Positions 28,031 to 36,724 of a stretch of DNA of 64,000 bases are shown here, piece after piece. The position numbers and the translations under genes were made by a program. Every line of letters starts with the position of its first letter. The stretch's first letter is position 1. Origin of the DNA: an uncultured Bacteroidales bacterium (lineage in GTDB: Bacteria; Bacteroidota; Bacteroidia; Bacteroidales; Bacteroidaceae); the NCBI GenBank assembly GCA_902760345.1, contig CACWFY010000003.1:30930-94929 (forward strand). Direction: 5' to 3'. The notes under the pieces were generated by a model. The model did not search any database. It saw only the letters and a list, made by a program, of their open reading frames with translations, and was not told the origin of the DNA.

Positions 28031-28855
28031 ATGGGACAAGTCACTGAGAAGATTATCGACATCGACCAAATACTGAAAAGTAAATTGGGCGCCAAAGCTA
28101 AATGGGTGCCCAGTCCGTTGGTGTCATGGCTCAAACGCATCGCTCATCAGGATGAGGTCAACGGATTTCTGTGGAGCGCACGTGATAAGGAGGGAACACC
28201 GTGGCTGGATGCAACGTTGGAGTACCTGCAGGTCACACTTGAGGTGGTGGGGCGCGAGAATTTGCCCGACCCCAATGACGGAAGGCTTTACACGTTTGTG
28301 TCGAACCATCCGTTGGGTGGGCAGGATGGTGTGACACTAGGTGCTATCATAGGCAATCACTACGACTCGCGGTTTCGCTATCTGGTCAATGACCTGCTGA
28401 TGTATCTCCCGGGTTTAGCACCACTATGTATCCCTATCAACAAAACCGGCAAACAGAGCCGTAATTTTCCAGCGATGGTCAAGGCGGGTTTTGAGAGCGA
28501 CAACCATATGCTGATGTTCCCTGCCGGACTGTGTTCACGCCGCCACAATGGCGTTATCCGTGATATTCCTTGGTCGAAGACCTTTATCACGAAGAGCGTG
28601 GAGTACAAGCGCGACATTGTTCCTATCCGCTTCGGAGGCCGTAACAGCGACTTTTTCTACCGCTTGGCCAATTTCTCCGACCGCTTCCTGCCGTTTAATC
28701 TGGCCATGCTCTTTCTCGTCGACGAGATGTATAAGAATGTCGGCAAGACCTTTCGCGTGACCATCGGCAAACCTATTCCCTGGCAAACGTTCGACAAGAG
28801 TAAAACGCCGTCGGAATGGGCACAATATGTACAAGATATCGTCTACAACCTTTAA
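28031..28855 (+). CDS. glsA: GlsA-like O-acyltransferase (glycine lipid synthesis)
   Basis: A 274-residue PlsC-fold acyltransferase. The catalytic block is SNHPLGGQDG at residues 91-100 (histidine 93, aspartate 99) and a later MFPAGLCSRR block stands for the acceptor phosphate motif. In Bacteroides the pair GlsB/GlsA makes N-acyl glycine (commendamide) and then O-acylates it to glycine lipid. The next gene is the GlsB-type N-acyltransferase, 5 nt away, which supports this role. Homology to GlsA is judged from motifs and context, not an alignment. First gene of a six-gene operon. Confidence 0.8.
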   Translation: MGQVTEKIIDIDQILKSKLGAKAKWVPSPLVSWLKRIAHQDEVNGFLWSARDKEGTPWLDATLEYLQVTLEVVGRENLPDPNDGRLYTFVSNHPLGGQDGVTLGAIIGNHYDSRFRYLVNDLLMYLPGLAPLCIPINKTGKQSRNFPAMVKAGFESDNHMLMFPAGLCSRRHNGVIRDIPWSKTFITKSVEYKRDIVPIRFGGRNSDFFYRLANFSDRFLPFNLAMLFLVDEMYKNVGKTFRVTIGKPIPWQTFDKSKTPSEWAQYVQDIVYNL

Positions 28856-28860
28856 CAAAT

Positions 28861-29853
28861 ATGGAACAACCGATTATCTCTCCCATTTCCAAGGAGGTGC
28901 TCAAGAGTGAGCTGACTCCTGACAAGCAGTTGCGAATGACCAACAAGAGCAATAATGAAATCTATATCATCACTGCTCACAATGCTCCCAACGTCATGCG
29001 CGAGATAGGTCGTCTACGCGAGATTGCTTTCCGTGAGGCCGGTGGTGGCACTGGTAAGGAGATTGATATCGACGAGTTTGATACCTGCGAGAACTGCTAC
29101 AAACAGCTTATCGTCTGGAATCCCGACGAAGAGGAGATCATCGGTGGCTACCGCTACCTGCTGGGTACTGACTGGCAGTACGACGATAATGGACAGCCCA
29201 TTCTGGCTACGAGTCATATGTTCCATTTCTCTGAGCGTTTCATCCGAGACTATGCTCCCTGGACGGTAGAGCTTGGCCGTTCGTTTGTGTCATTGCCCTA
29301 TCAGTCGTCGCGTATGGGTGCCAAGAGTCTCTTTGCTCTCGATAATCTATGGGATGGCTTGGGCGCCCTGACAGTCATCCGTCCAAATGTCAAATACTAT
29401 TTCGGCAAGATGACGATGTACCCCAGCTACATCCGTAAGGGTCGCGACATGATACTCTATTTTCTGAAGAAGCATTTCGATGATAAGGATAACCTTATTA
29501 TCCCGATGAAACCGCTGGAATTGGAAACTGATCCTGCTGAACTCGAGCGTTTGTTTTGTGGACATAACTTCCGTGAAGATTATAAGATTTTGAACGGAGA
29601 AATTCGTCGGTTGGGCTATAATATTCCCCCGCTGGTGAACGCATATATGGGTCTGTCGCCGACGATGAAGCTCTTCGGTACGGCCATCAACTATGGCTTT
29701 GGCGATGTCGAGGAGACAGGTATCCTGATTGCCGTTGACGAGATACTGGAAGACAAGCGCAAGCGCCATATCGACTCGTTTATCCGTGAGCACCATGACG
29801 AGATTGAGATTACGTCTGGAGCCAACAAGATTATCTATCGCTACAAACAATAA
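28861..29853 (+). CDS. glsB: GlsB-like glycine N-acyltransferase (OlsB-related GNAT fold)
   Basis: A 330-residue protein of the OlsB/hemolysin-type acyltransferase family, which loads a 3-hydroxy fatty acid from acyl carrier protein onto an amino acid nitrogen. Family features are the early RLREIAFREAGGGTGKEID block (about residues 45-63), EEIIGGYRYLLG, and VELGRSFV around residue 140. In Bacteroides the homologue uses glycine. The ATG at 28861 follows the glsA stop by 5 nt; the in-frame codon at 28816 is inside glsA. The gene order glsA-glsB is noted as seen; the Bacteroides operon also pairs these genes. Confidence 0.82.
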   Translation: MEQPIISPISKEVLKSELTPDKQLRMTNKSNNEIYIITAHNAPNVMREIGRLREIAFREAGGGTGKEIDIDEFDTCENCYKQLIVWNPDEEEIIGGYRYLLGTDWQYDDNGQPILATSHMFHFSERFIRDYAPWTVELGRSFVSLPYQSSRMGAKSLFALDNLWDGLGALTVIRPNVKYYFGKMTMYPSYIRKGRDMILYFLKKHFDDKDNLIIPMKPLELETDPAELERLFCGHNFREDYKILNGEIRRLGYNIPPLVNAYMGLSPTMKLFGTAINYGFGDVEETGILIAVDEILEDKRKRHIDSFIREHHDEIEITSGANKIIYRYKQ

Positions 29854-29858
29854 ATTAC

Positions 29859-30761
29859 ATGTCGGTGCACTACTATCGGGTAGCCGGTCACACCTTTTCC
29901 GTGACACTAGGGAATCATGAGTCCATTGTCGATGAAATGGGACAATATGAGCCGTTTTCCGTGTTGGCTACCGATGAGGTAATGTTTAATGTTACCGTGG
30001 TTGCTTCCGATGGGTTCCCTGCCCATGATGACATCACTATAGAGATGAGCCAGGACGATGACGGCTCACAGATTCTCGCGGGCCGTATGGGCGATCAGCC
30101 GTATTTTGAGTTTCATCTGTGGGGACGCTGTGCTGCCCGTATGGTGACGGATGTGCAGTATCGTCATGCTACAGTGTTGCTCGTCGACGAGCCGTTATTC
30201 GGTATCAACAATGCGCTGATGGTTATGTATGCCCTCTCGACCGCCTGTCAGCAGACGGCGCTTTTCCATTCTTCTGTGGTTAGCTATGACGGTCGTGGCT
30301 ATATGTTCCTGGGCAAGAGTGGCACGGGTAAGAGCACACATTCCAGCCTGTGGTTGCGCTATATTGAGGGTACGCAACTCGTCAACGACGATAATCCCGT
30401 AGTACGCCAGATGCCCGATGGATTCTATGTTTTTGGTTCTCCCTGGAGTGGTAAGACACCCTGCTATCGTAACGTATCCTATCCGTTAGGTGCAATTGTT
30501 CAGCTCAGTCAGGCGCCCTATAATAAGATAGTGCGTTTGTCGCCGCTGATGGCCTATGCCGCCTTGGTGCCTTCCATCTCTGGCAAGCGATGGGATAGTA
30601 TGGTCGCCGAGGGACTCCACGAGACGGAGAACCTATTGGCAGGTCATGTTGCTGTATGGCATCTGGAGTGTCTACCTGATGAGGGTGCTGCCCTCCTCTG
30701 CTCTGAAACCGTGAGAAATCCCGTTGAAATCGCTAAAAACGATGACAAACATATCCGATAA
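29859..30761 (+). CDS. HPr-kinase-like P-loop protein
   Basis: A 300-residue protein with a P-loop GKSGTGKST at residues 152-160 in an HPr-kinase-like fold (upstream LFHSSVV, downstream NDDNPVV and GSPWSGKT). Members of this family beside PqqD-like genes occur in peptide modification clusters (some lasso peptide loci have a kinase of this type). The N-terminal 110 residues are poorly conserved and may bind the substrate. It sits 5 nt after glsB and overlaps the S26 peptidase gene by 20 nt, so it is part of the same operon. The substrate is unknown. Confidence 0.75.
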   Translation: MSVHYYRVAGHTFSVTLGNHESIVDEMGQYEPFSVLATDEVMFNVTVVASDGFPAHDDITIEMSQDDDGSQILAGRMGDQPYFEFHLWGRCAARMVTDVQYRHATVLLVDEPLFGINNALMVMYALSTACQQTALFHSSVVSYDGRGYMFLGKSGTGKSTHSSLWLRYIEGTQLVNDDNPVVRQMPDGFYVFGSPWSGKTPCYRNVSYPLGAIVQLSQAPYNKIVRLSPLMAYAALVPSISGKRWDSMVAEGLHETENLLAGHVAVWHLECLPDEGAALLCSETVRNPVEIAKNDDKHIR

Positions 30762-31194
30762 TGATATCATCCGTAGTGCCATTAACCTCGTGAATGAAGG
30801 CATGCGCGTCACCTTCCCGGTGAAGGGATATAGCATGTTGCCTTTCATTATCGGTGGCAAGGAGAGTGTCGACCTCGTCAAACCTACAGAACTGCATGTC
30901 GGTGACGTGGTACTGGCATGGGTCGAACAATGTCGGTATGTGGTGCATCGTATTATCCGCATTGACGGGGATGCCGTCACACTGATGGGCGACGGTAATG
31001 TTGCAGGAGTGGAGCACTGCACCGTAGCCGATATAGCGGCTTTGGCGGTTAATGTCGTGACGCCTGCCGGACGTCATCATCCATTATATAACCCGTGGCG
31101 GCGCCAAACCAGTCGCTTGTGGTGGCGCCTGCTGCCCGTACGTCGCTGGATATTGGCGATATATCGAAGGACGTGGCTGAGATTTTTTTATTAA
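30742..31194 (+). CDS. S24/S26-family signal-peptidase-like serine protease (Ser-His type)
   Basis: A 150-residue protease-like protein. The nucleophile block is GYSMLPFI with Ser31, and the general-base position reads VVHRIIRID with His69 in place of the lysine of LepB, as in ER-type and archaeal signal peptidases. GDGN follows at 83-86. There is no clear N-terminal membrane anchor; the C-terminus (WWRLLPVRRWILAIYRRTW) is hydrophobic and basic and may associate with the membrane. It overlaps the kinase gene, and the PqqD gene starts 4 nt later. Likely role: cleaving a leader or processing an exported product. Confidence 0.75.
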   Translation: MTNISDNDIIRSAINLVNEGMRVTFPVKGYSMLPFIIGGKESVDLVKPTELHVGDVVLAWVEQCRYVVHRIIRIDGDAVTLMGDGNVAGVEHCTVADIAALAVNVVTPAGRHHPLYNPWRRQTSRLWWRLLPVRRWILAIYRRTWLRFFY

Positions 31195-31198
31195 TGAT

Positions 31199-31468
31199 AT
31201 GAAGCAAAAAGAAGGATTTATCTTGCGCGAGGTTTGTGGCGAGCGCGTCATTGTGGCTGAAGGCTTGAAGACCATTGATTTTGGCAAGCTGATTAGTCTT
31301 AATGAAACCGCTGCTTGGCTTTGGGGAAAAGCTGGTGAAATGGGCGATTTTTCTATCGACCAGCTCACTGATGCCCTGTGTGCCGAGTATGAGGTCGACG
31401 CCGCTCAAGCCCGTAAGGATGTGACCGCTATGGTCAGCCAGTGGCAGGAGATAGGAATTATAGAATGA
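31199..31468 (+). CDS. PqqD-like peptide-binding protein (RRE fold)
   Basis: An 89-residue PqqD-family protein. PqqD folds bind the leader peptide of ribosomally made, modified peptides. Family features are FILREVCGERVIV at the start, the SLNETAAWLWGK core helix (about 34-45) and the C-terminal helix with AQARKDVTAMVSQW. It starts 4 nt after the peptidase gene and overlaps the ABC transporter gene by ATGA. No precursor peptide or cyclase gene lies in the operon, so its partner peptide, if any, must be elsewhere. Confidence 0.82.
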   Translation: MKQKEGFILREVCGERVIVAEGLKTIDFGKLISLNETAAWLWGKAGEMGDFSIDQLTDALCAEYEVDAAQARKDVTAMVSQWQEIGIIE

Positions 31469-33096
31469 GATATATCCGCTGGATATGGACTAACATGGCG
31501 GGCATCCGGTGGAACACCGCCATTCGCATTATTACCGGCATCACTCAGGTGCTGTTGGGCTTGCTGATGATATGGCTCAGCAAGCAGTTTATCGATATTA
31601 CTATTCGTGTGGGTACGCGCGATGACGTGTTGCGCATGTGTACCTTACTTATAAGTGTTGTCGTGACAGGTATCTTGCTGCGCCAGTTCTACTACTATCT
31701 CTCGGTTAAGGCCAGCACGCACCAGTCTAACATCATCCGTCTGCGTGTGTTCAGTAATTTGTTCCGCCGTCAGATGTATGAAGACCAACTGCATTCAGGT
31801 GATGTGGCCTCGCGACTGAGCAAGGATATCGACACCGTGGCCGATGCTACCACCTCACTTTTGCCCCAATTCATCGTGACGGGAACCCAACTGGTCGGTG
31901 CCTTCCTGCTATTGGCAAAGATGGACCTGACGTTGGCCTTGGCACTGTTGCTTGTGACCCCGTTCCTAGCTGCCTTCGGAAAGTTCTTCGCCCATCGCAT
32001 GCGTGCGATGACCACCGATATCCGCCAGCAGGAGAGCGCCATACAGATGCAGGTTCAAGAGGGTATGGAATATAGCGACGTCATTCGTTCGCTGGGTTCC
32101 GAACAGTGGGTAGCTGGCCGTCTGAACAAGTTACAAGAATTGCTGATGGGACGTGTGCTGCGCCGTAGCCGCTTTACTATTATCACACGCCTGCTGATGG
32201 CTTTTGCCTTCAGCTTAGGATATCTACTGGCCTTCATTTGGGGTGGTTTGCAGTTGCGTGCCGGAGTCATCACCTTTGGAGTGATGACATCGTTCCTGCA
32301 GCTGGTTGGCCAGATACAACACCCCATTCTTAACCTGCTCAACATGTTGCCGCAGTTCATCTCTGCCACGGCAAGTATCGACCGTATCGATGAACTGGAA
32401 CGCTCGGCTAAGCAGCGCAAGCAAGCAGAGAAGCAGGTGATGCTCCAAGGTCCCGTGGGTGTGCAGGCCAGCGAAGTGACCTTCGGCTATGCTTCGGGCG
32501 ACCGCCTGATTCTCGACCACTTCAGTCACCTGTTCCGTCCAGGCAGCAAGACCGCTATACTGGGACAGACTGGTATCGGCAAGACCACGCTCTTCCGACT
32601 GATGCTTTCGTTCATACAGCCTCGCGAGGGTAGTCTGACGTTGTTCAACCGCGAGATCTCCGAAGCGGTGAGCGACCATACGCGTGGCAACTTCGTCTTC
32701 GTGCCTCAGGGAAATACGCTGATGAGCGGCACCATCCGTTATAATCTGCAGTTGGCGCGTCCCACGGCCACCGACAAGGAACTGTGCGACGTACTCGATG
32801 TCGCTATGGCCGACTTTGTGTTTAGCCTGCCTAACGGTTTGGACACCAAACTCGGAGAGCGTGGTGCAGGACTCAGCGAGGGTCAGGCTCAACGTATCGG
32901 TATTGCCCGTGGTCTGTTGCGTCCTGGTCCTATCATGCTGCTCGACGAAATCAGCTCGTCGCTGGATGAGGCCACCGAACAGGAGCTCTTCCGTCGTTTG
33001 TTCGTCTATTGCCATGAAAAAACCATGATATTCATCACCCACCGCATGGCCGTCTGTGAGCTGTGCGACGATGTTCTCCGCTTAGGAGAAGATTAA
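31465..33096 (+). CDS. ABC exporter (fused membrane and ATPase domains)
   Basis: A 543-residue half-transporter: about six membrane helices (residues 15-300) then the nucleotide-binding domain with Walker A GQTGIGKTT (near 374), signature LSEGQAQRIGIARG and Walker B IMLLDEISSSLDE. No peptidase C39 domain is fused. As last gene of the operon it would export the product of the modifying enzymes, either a lipid such as an acyl glycine or a peptide. The ATG at 31465 overlaps the pqqD stop codon. Confidence 0.88.
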   Translation: MRYIRWIWTNMAGIRWNTAIRIITGITQVLLGLLMIWLSKQFIDITIRVGTRDDVLRMCTLLISVVVTGILLRQFYYYLSVKASTHQSNIIRLRVFSNLFRRQMYEDQLHSGDVASRLSKDIDTVADATTSLLPQFIVTGTQLVGAFLLLAKMDLTLALALLLVTPFLAAFGKFFAHRMRAMTTDIRQQESAIQMQVQEGMEYSDVIRSLGSEQWVAGRLNKLQELLMGRVLRRSRFTIITRLLMAFAFSLGYLLAFIWGGLQLRAGVITFGVMTSFLQLVGQIQHPILNLLNMLPQFISATASIDRIDELERSAKQRKQAEKQVMLQGPVGVQASEVTFGYASGDRLILDHFSHLFRPGSKTAILGQTGIGKTTLFRLMLSFIQPREGSLTLFNREISEAVSDHTRGNFVFVPQGNTLMSGTIRYNLQLARPTATDKELCDVLDVAMADFVFSLPNGLDTKLGERGAGLSEGQAQRIGIARGLLRPGPIMLLDEISSSLDEATEQELFRRLFVYCHEKTMIFITHRMAVCELCDDVLRLGED

Positions 33097-33109
33097 CTGG
33101 CAAACAAAA

Positions 33110-34450
33110 TTATATAATAGGCAGGGAGATACCGTTGATCTTCTGGTAGACATCGAGGGCATAGACATCGGTCATGCCGCTGATGTAATCAATGACGGCC
33201 ATGAGGCGGGTCTCCAGGTCGGGGGCGTCGATATGATACTGACTCGACACGCGGCCGATGAGCTGTTTTGAGTAGTAGCGGTCGGGGTGTATGACGGCTT
33301 CGACCATCTGCTGCATCAGCGTTTCCATGATTTTGTAACCTGACAGTTCTACATCCAAGACAGGTCGGCTACGGTAGATGCGAGCCTCCGACAGGCGGGC
33401 ACAACGGCGGTAGGCCTCGCACTGGCGTTCGCTGACATGGTCGATGAGCGACCCCGTAAAGGTACCGTTGAGTATTTCCTGTTCGTGATCCATAAACGTC
33501 TTTACACACTCGTTCTCGAGTTTGCCGATGACGCTGGCACGCAGATAGACGATCTGTTCGTTGGGGTCAGTGAGCTGTTCCTGTTCGATGCGCTGGCGCA
33601 GATGCTGCTGGGTCTCCTCGTCGAAGAAAGCCAGCATGAGTTGGGAAGCCTCGTCGAACGACACAATCTTCAGCTTATGGGCATCTTCGAGGTCCATGAT
33701 CTCGTAGCAGATGTCGTCAGCAGCTTCTACAAGATACACCAGCGGATGGCGGGCGTAGCGCAGGGGTTTACCAGGCTTTGATAGACAAATAATGCCCATT
33801 TCATCGGCAATTCGTTGGTAGATTTCCTGCTCGCTTTGGAAGAATCCGAACTTCCCTTTTTTGCTGGCGGCCGACGAGGCAAAGGGATATTTGACGATGC
33901 TGGCAATGGTCGAGTAGGTCATCACGAAACCACCTGGGCGGCGACCCTTGAACTGATGGGTCAGCAAACGGAAGGCATTGGCATTACCCTCGAAGTGGGT
34001 GATGTCGTCCCAAAAAGGTTCCGATATCTCTTTGCGCAACGAGCGTCCGGGACCTTCGGTGAAAAACGTCTGGATGGCCTTCTCACCACTATGTCCGAAC
34101 GGTGGGTTACCCAGGTCGTGGGCTAGACAGGCCGTACTGACAATCTGTCCGATTTGTTCGACGAGCGTACCCTTCAGTTCTGGGTGGGTGGTGTTGACCA
34201 ACCGCTGGGCGACATCGTTACCCAGCGACATACCTACGCTGGCCACCTCGAGCGAGTGCGTCAGACGGTTATGTACAAATACGCTGCCCGGCAGCGGGAA
34301 TACCTGTGTCTTGTTTTGCAGTCGACGAAACGGTGCCGAGAAAATCAGGCGGTCGTAGTCGCGCTTAAACTCAGTACGGTCATCGTGGCGCTCGATGTGG
34401 CGCTGTTCCTGGCCGAGTCGCTTGTTTGAAATCAGTCTTGTCCATTCCAT
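33110..34450 (-). CDS. dgt: dGTP triphosphohydrolase
   Basis: A 446-residue HD-domain enzyme that splits dGTP to deoxyguanosine and triphosphate. The HD ligands are visible: HNRLTHSLEVA, then AHDLGNPPFGHSGE. The N-terminal block RDYDRLIFSAPFRRLQNKTQ is typical. The ATG at 34450 is chosen over an in-frame codon at 34459 because that one lies inside the -7 element (34457-34464). This leaves a leader of a few bases at most. It is divergent from dut, a functional pair in nucleotide pool control. Confidence 0.95.
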   Translation of the reverse strand: MEWTRLISNKRLGQEQRHIERHDDRTEFKRDYDRLIFSAPFRRLQNKTQVFPLPGSVFVHNRLTHSLEVASVGMSLGNDVAQRLVNTTHPELKGTLVEQIGQIVSTACLAHDLGNPPFGHSGEKAIQTFFTEGPGRSLRKEISEPFWDDITHFEGNANAFRLLTHQFKGRRPGGFVMTYSTIASIVKYPFASSAASKKGKFGFFQSEQEIYQRIADEMGIICLSKPGKPLRYARHPLVYLVEAADDICYEIMDLEDAHKLKIVSFDEASQLMLAFFDEETQQHLRQRIEQEQLTDPNEQIVYLRASVIGKLENECVKTFMDHEQEILNGTFTGSLIDHVSERQCEAYRRCARLSEARIYRSRPVLDVELSGYKIMETLMQQMVEAVIHPDRYYSKQLIGRVSSQYHIDAPDLETRLMAVIDYISGMTDVYALDVYQKINGISLPII

Positions 34451-34456
34451 GGGTTG

Positions 34457-34464
34457 CAAAATTA
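34457..34464 (-). promoter_or_regulatory. -7 element TAATTTTG for dgt
   Basis: TAnnTTTG match ending 6 nt before the dgt ATG, implying a leaderless or nearly leaderless transcript. Confidence 0.55.
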
Positions 34465-34527
34465 CGTAAAAATGAGTAAAAAGCCAAAAGATTTTCCCTT
34501 TTCTTTTGTGTTTTGCTTACTTATTTG

Positions 34528-34535
34528 TACCTTTG
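34528..34535 (+). promoter_or_regulatory. -7 element TACCTTTG for the dut operon
   Basis: Perfect TAnnTTTG, 24 nt before the dut ATG. Confidence 0.7.
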
Positions 34536-34559
34536 CACATTATTTATAAGCGTAAGAAC

Positions 34560-34997
34560 ATGGTAAAGATACAAGTAGTCAATCGCGGACACCAGCCGCT
34601 GCCCGCATACGCCACACCTCAGAGTGCTGGCATGGACCTGCGTGCCAACCTCGAAGAGCCTATCACCCTGCGTCCCTTGGAGCGCCGCCTGATACCCACC
34701 GGACTGTATATCGCACTGCCCGAAGGTTATGAAGCACAGGTGCGCCCACGTAGTGGACTGGCCTTGAAGCATGGACTGACCGTGCTGAACGCCCCAGGTA
34801 CCATCGATGCCGACTATCGTGGTGAGGTTGGTGTCGTGCTGATCAACCTCTCTCAGCAGGACTTCATCATCAACGATGGTGAGCGCATCGCCCAAATGGT
34901 AATCGCCTGTTGTGAGCAAGGCGAAATGGTGGTGGTAGAGGCTCTGGACGAGACGGAGCGTGGTGCAGGTGGTTACGGACATACCGGAATAAAGTGA
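34560..34997 (+). CDS. dut: Deoxyuridine 5'-triphosphate nucleotidohydrolase
   Basis: A 145-residue trimeric dUTPase. All five motifs are present: SAGMDLRA (I), [11 protein letters not shown] (II-like, PRSGL), [12 protein letters not shown] (III), GERIAQMV (IV) and the C-terminal [10 protein letters not shown] (V, the lid). It lowers dUTP and supplies dUMP for thymidylate. The gene is followed by a GTGA overlap with the TPR gene, so it heads a four-gene operon ending with the EnvC-like gene. Confidence 0.97.
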   Translation: MVKIQVVNRGHQPLPAYATPQSAGMDLRANLEEPITLRPLERRLIPTGLYIALPEGYEAQVRPRSGLALKHGLTVLNAPGTIDADYRGEVGVVLINLSQQDFIINDGERIAQMVIACCEQGEMVVVEALDETERGAGGYGHTGIK

Positions 34998-36724
34998 AGT
35001 TGATAAGGACTATATGGATATTGCTGGCAGTATGCTGCGTTCTGCCAGCTATTGCCGACGATGCTGACCAGCGCCGGCGCTATGATGCTTTCTTTTTAGA
35101 GGCAGTATGTCAGCGTCAGAAGGGAAATACCGATGCGGCGTTCGACTTGATGCGACATTGTATGGACATTGATTCCACACGTTCGGAGGCCTACTCCTTC
35201 TTGTCGCAGTACTATTCCCACCTGAAAGACAAGCAGCGCGCCCTACAATACTGCAGGAAGGCCGCTGCGCTGGAACCCGAAAACACTACCTATCTGGCAA
35301 CCCTCGCCGACGCCCTGCTCAGCCAGCGCGAATACAATGAGACCATTGGGGTGCTGGAACAACTCTACAGTCTCTGCCACGACCGCGACGACGTGTTGGG
35401 CATGCTCGTCCAGCTCTATGAGCAACAAGAGCAGTACGATAAAGCTATCGATGCACTGACACGTCTGGAAGTGCTGGAGGGTAAGAGCGAGCGTCTGTCG
35501 TATGCCAAGAGTAATCTCTATACGAAGAAAGGTGACAAACGGGCTGCCATCGCCGAGATGAAGACCTTGGCCGACCAGTATCCTAACGACAATAACTACC
35601 GTTGTCTGTATGCTAACACGCTGTATATCAACGGACAGAAGAAAAAGGCGGTAGCAATCTATAATGCCGTGCTACGTAAAGAGCCAGACCACCGTAATGC
35701 GCTGTTAGCGATGTTGGCTTACTATAATGATCAGAAAGACTCCGTACACGTGCAGGAGTATACGGAAAAGGTGCTCTTCAACAAACAGATGGCCAGTGGG
35801 GACCGTGTGGAACTGATGCGACGGTTTGTCATCGAGAACGAGCAGACAGGTGGTGACAGCACGCGCGTGTTGCAACTGTTCCATCGGCTGTTGCAAGGTT
35901 CGCAGGAAGATGCCGACATGGCGCTGCTCTGTGCATCGTATATGAATCTGAAGAAAATGCCGGAAGACAGCATCCGCGTGGTGTTGGAACAGGGTCTGCA
36001 GATTGCTCCCGACAATGCTGCCGTACGTCTGCAGCTAGTGATGTATGCCTGGCAGGCGCAAGACCGTGACCGTGTCATAGACCTGTGTACTGCGGCACGC
36101 CAGTATAATCCCGAAGAGATGGCGTTTTACTACTATCAGGGTATCGCTTATTACCAGAATGGCAACTTAGACGGCGCCCTGAACGCCTTCCAGAACGGCA
36201 TCAGCGTCATCACCCCGCAGAGCGACCCCGCCATTGCCAGCGACTTCTATGCTGTCCTGGGTGACATCCTGCACCAGAAAGGCTTGGAGCAAGAGGCTTT
36301 TGCCGCCTATGATAGCTGTCTGGTGTGGAAAGACGACAACCTTGGCTGTCTGAACAACTACGCCTACTATCTCAGCGAGAAGAACATCCGGCTGGATGAG
36401 GCTGAGCGCATGTCGCTGCGTACCATCAAGGCTGAGCCGAAAAATGCCACCTACCTCGACACCTATGCGTGGATACTGTTTATGCAGCAGCGCTATAGCG
36501 AGGCAAAGATATATATCGACCAGACGTTGCAGAACGATAGCGACACGTCGGCCGTACTCCTCGAACATGCCGGTGATATCTATGCCATGGCCGGCGACAT
36601 CCGACAGGCCCTCGTCTTCTGGCAGCAGGCACTGGAACGCATTGCCGCCGAACCATCTAGTGACGAAGACCGTTCGGCTATCATCACAAGAAAAATAAAA
36701 CTGAAAAAATATCTGAAAGAATGA
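34994..36724 (+). CDS. Exported TPR-repeat protein
   Basis: A 576-residue protein with an N-terminal signal sequence ([20 protein letters not shown]) and many tetratricopeptide repeats across nearly all of its length, for example at [20 protein letters not shown] and the [16 protein letters not shown] region. The start is a GTG overlapping the dut stop (GTGA), which implies translational coupling. TPR scaffolds in the periplasm assemble envelope complexes; with the DUF4292 lipoprotein and EnvC-like gene downstream a role at the outer membrane or in division is plausible. Confidence 0.8.
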   Translation: MKLIRTIWILLAVCCVLPAIADDADQRRRYDAFFLEAVCQRQKGNTDAAFDLMRHCMDIDSTRSEAYSFLSQYYSHLKDKQRALQYCRKAAALEPENTTYLATLADALLSQREYNETIGVLEQLYSLCHDRDDVLGMLVQLYEQQEQYDKAIDALTRLEVLEGKSERLSYAKSNLYTKKGDKRAAIAEMKTLADQYPNDNNYRCLYANTLYINGQKKKAVAIYNAVLRKEPDHRNALLAMLAYYNDQKDSVHVQEYTEKVLFNKQMASGDRVELMRRFVIENEQTGGDSTRVLQLFHRLLQGSQEDADMALLCASYMNLKKMPEDSIRVVLEQGLQIAPDNAAVRLQLVMYAWQAQDRDRVIDLCTAARQYNPEEMAFYYYQGIAYYQNGNLDGALNAFQNGISVITPQSDPAIASDFYAVLGDILHQKGLEQEAFAAYDSCLVWKDDNLGCLNNYAYYLSEKNIRLDEAERMSLRTIKAEPKNATYLDTYAWILFMQQRYSEAKIYIDQTLQNDSDTSAVLLEHAGDIYAMAGDIRQALVFWQQALERIAAEPSSDEDRSAIITRKIKLKKYLKE

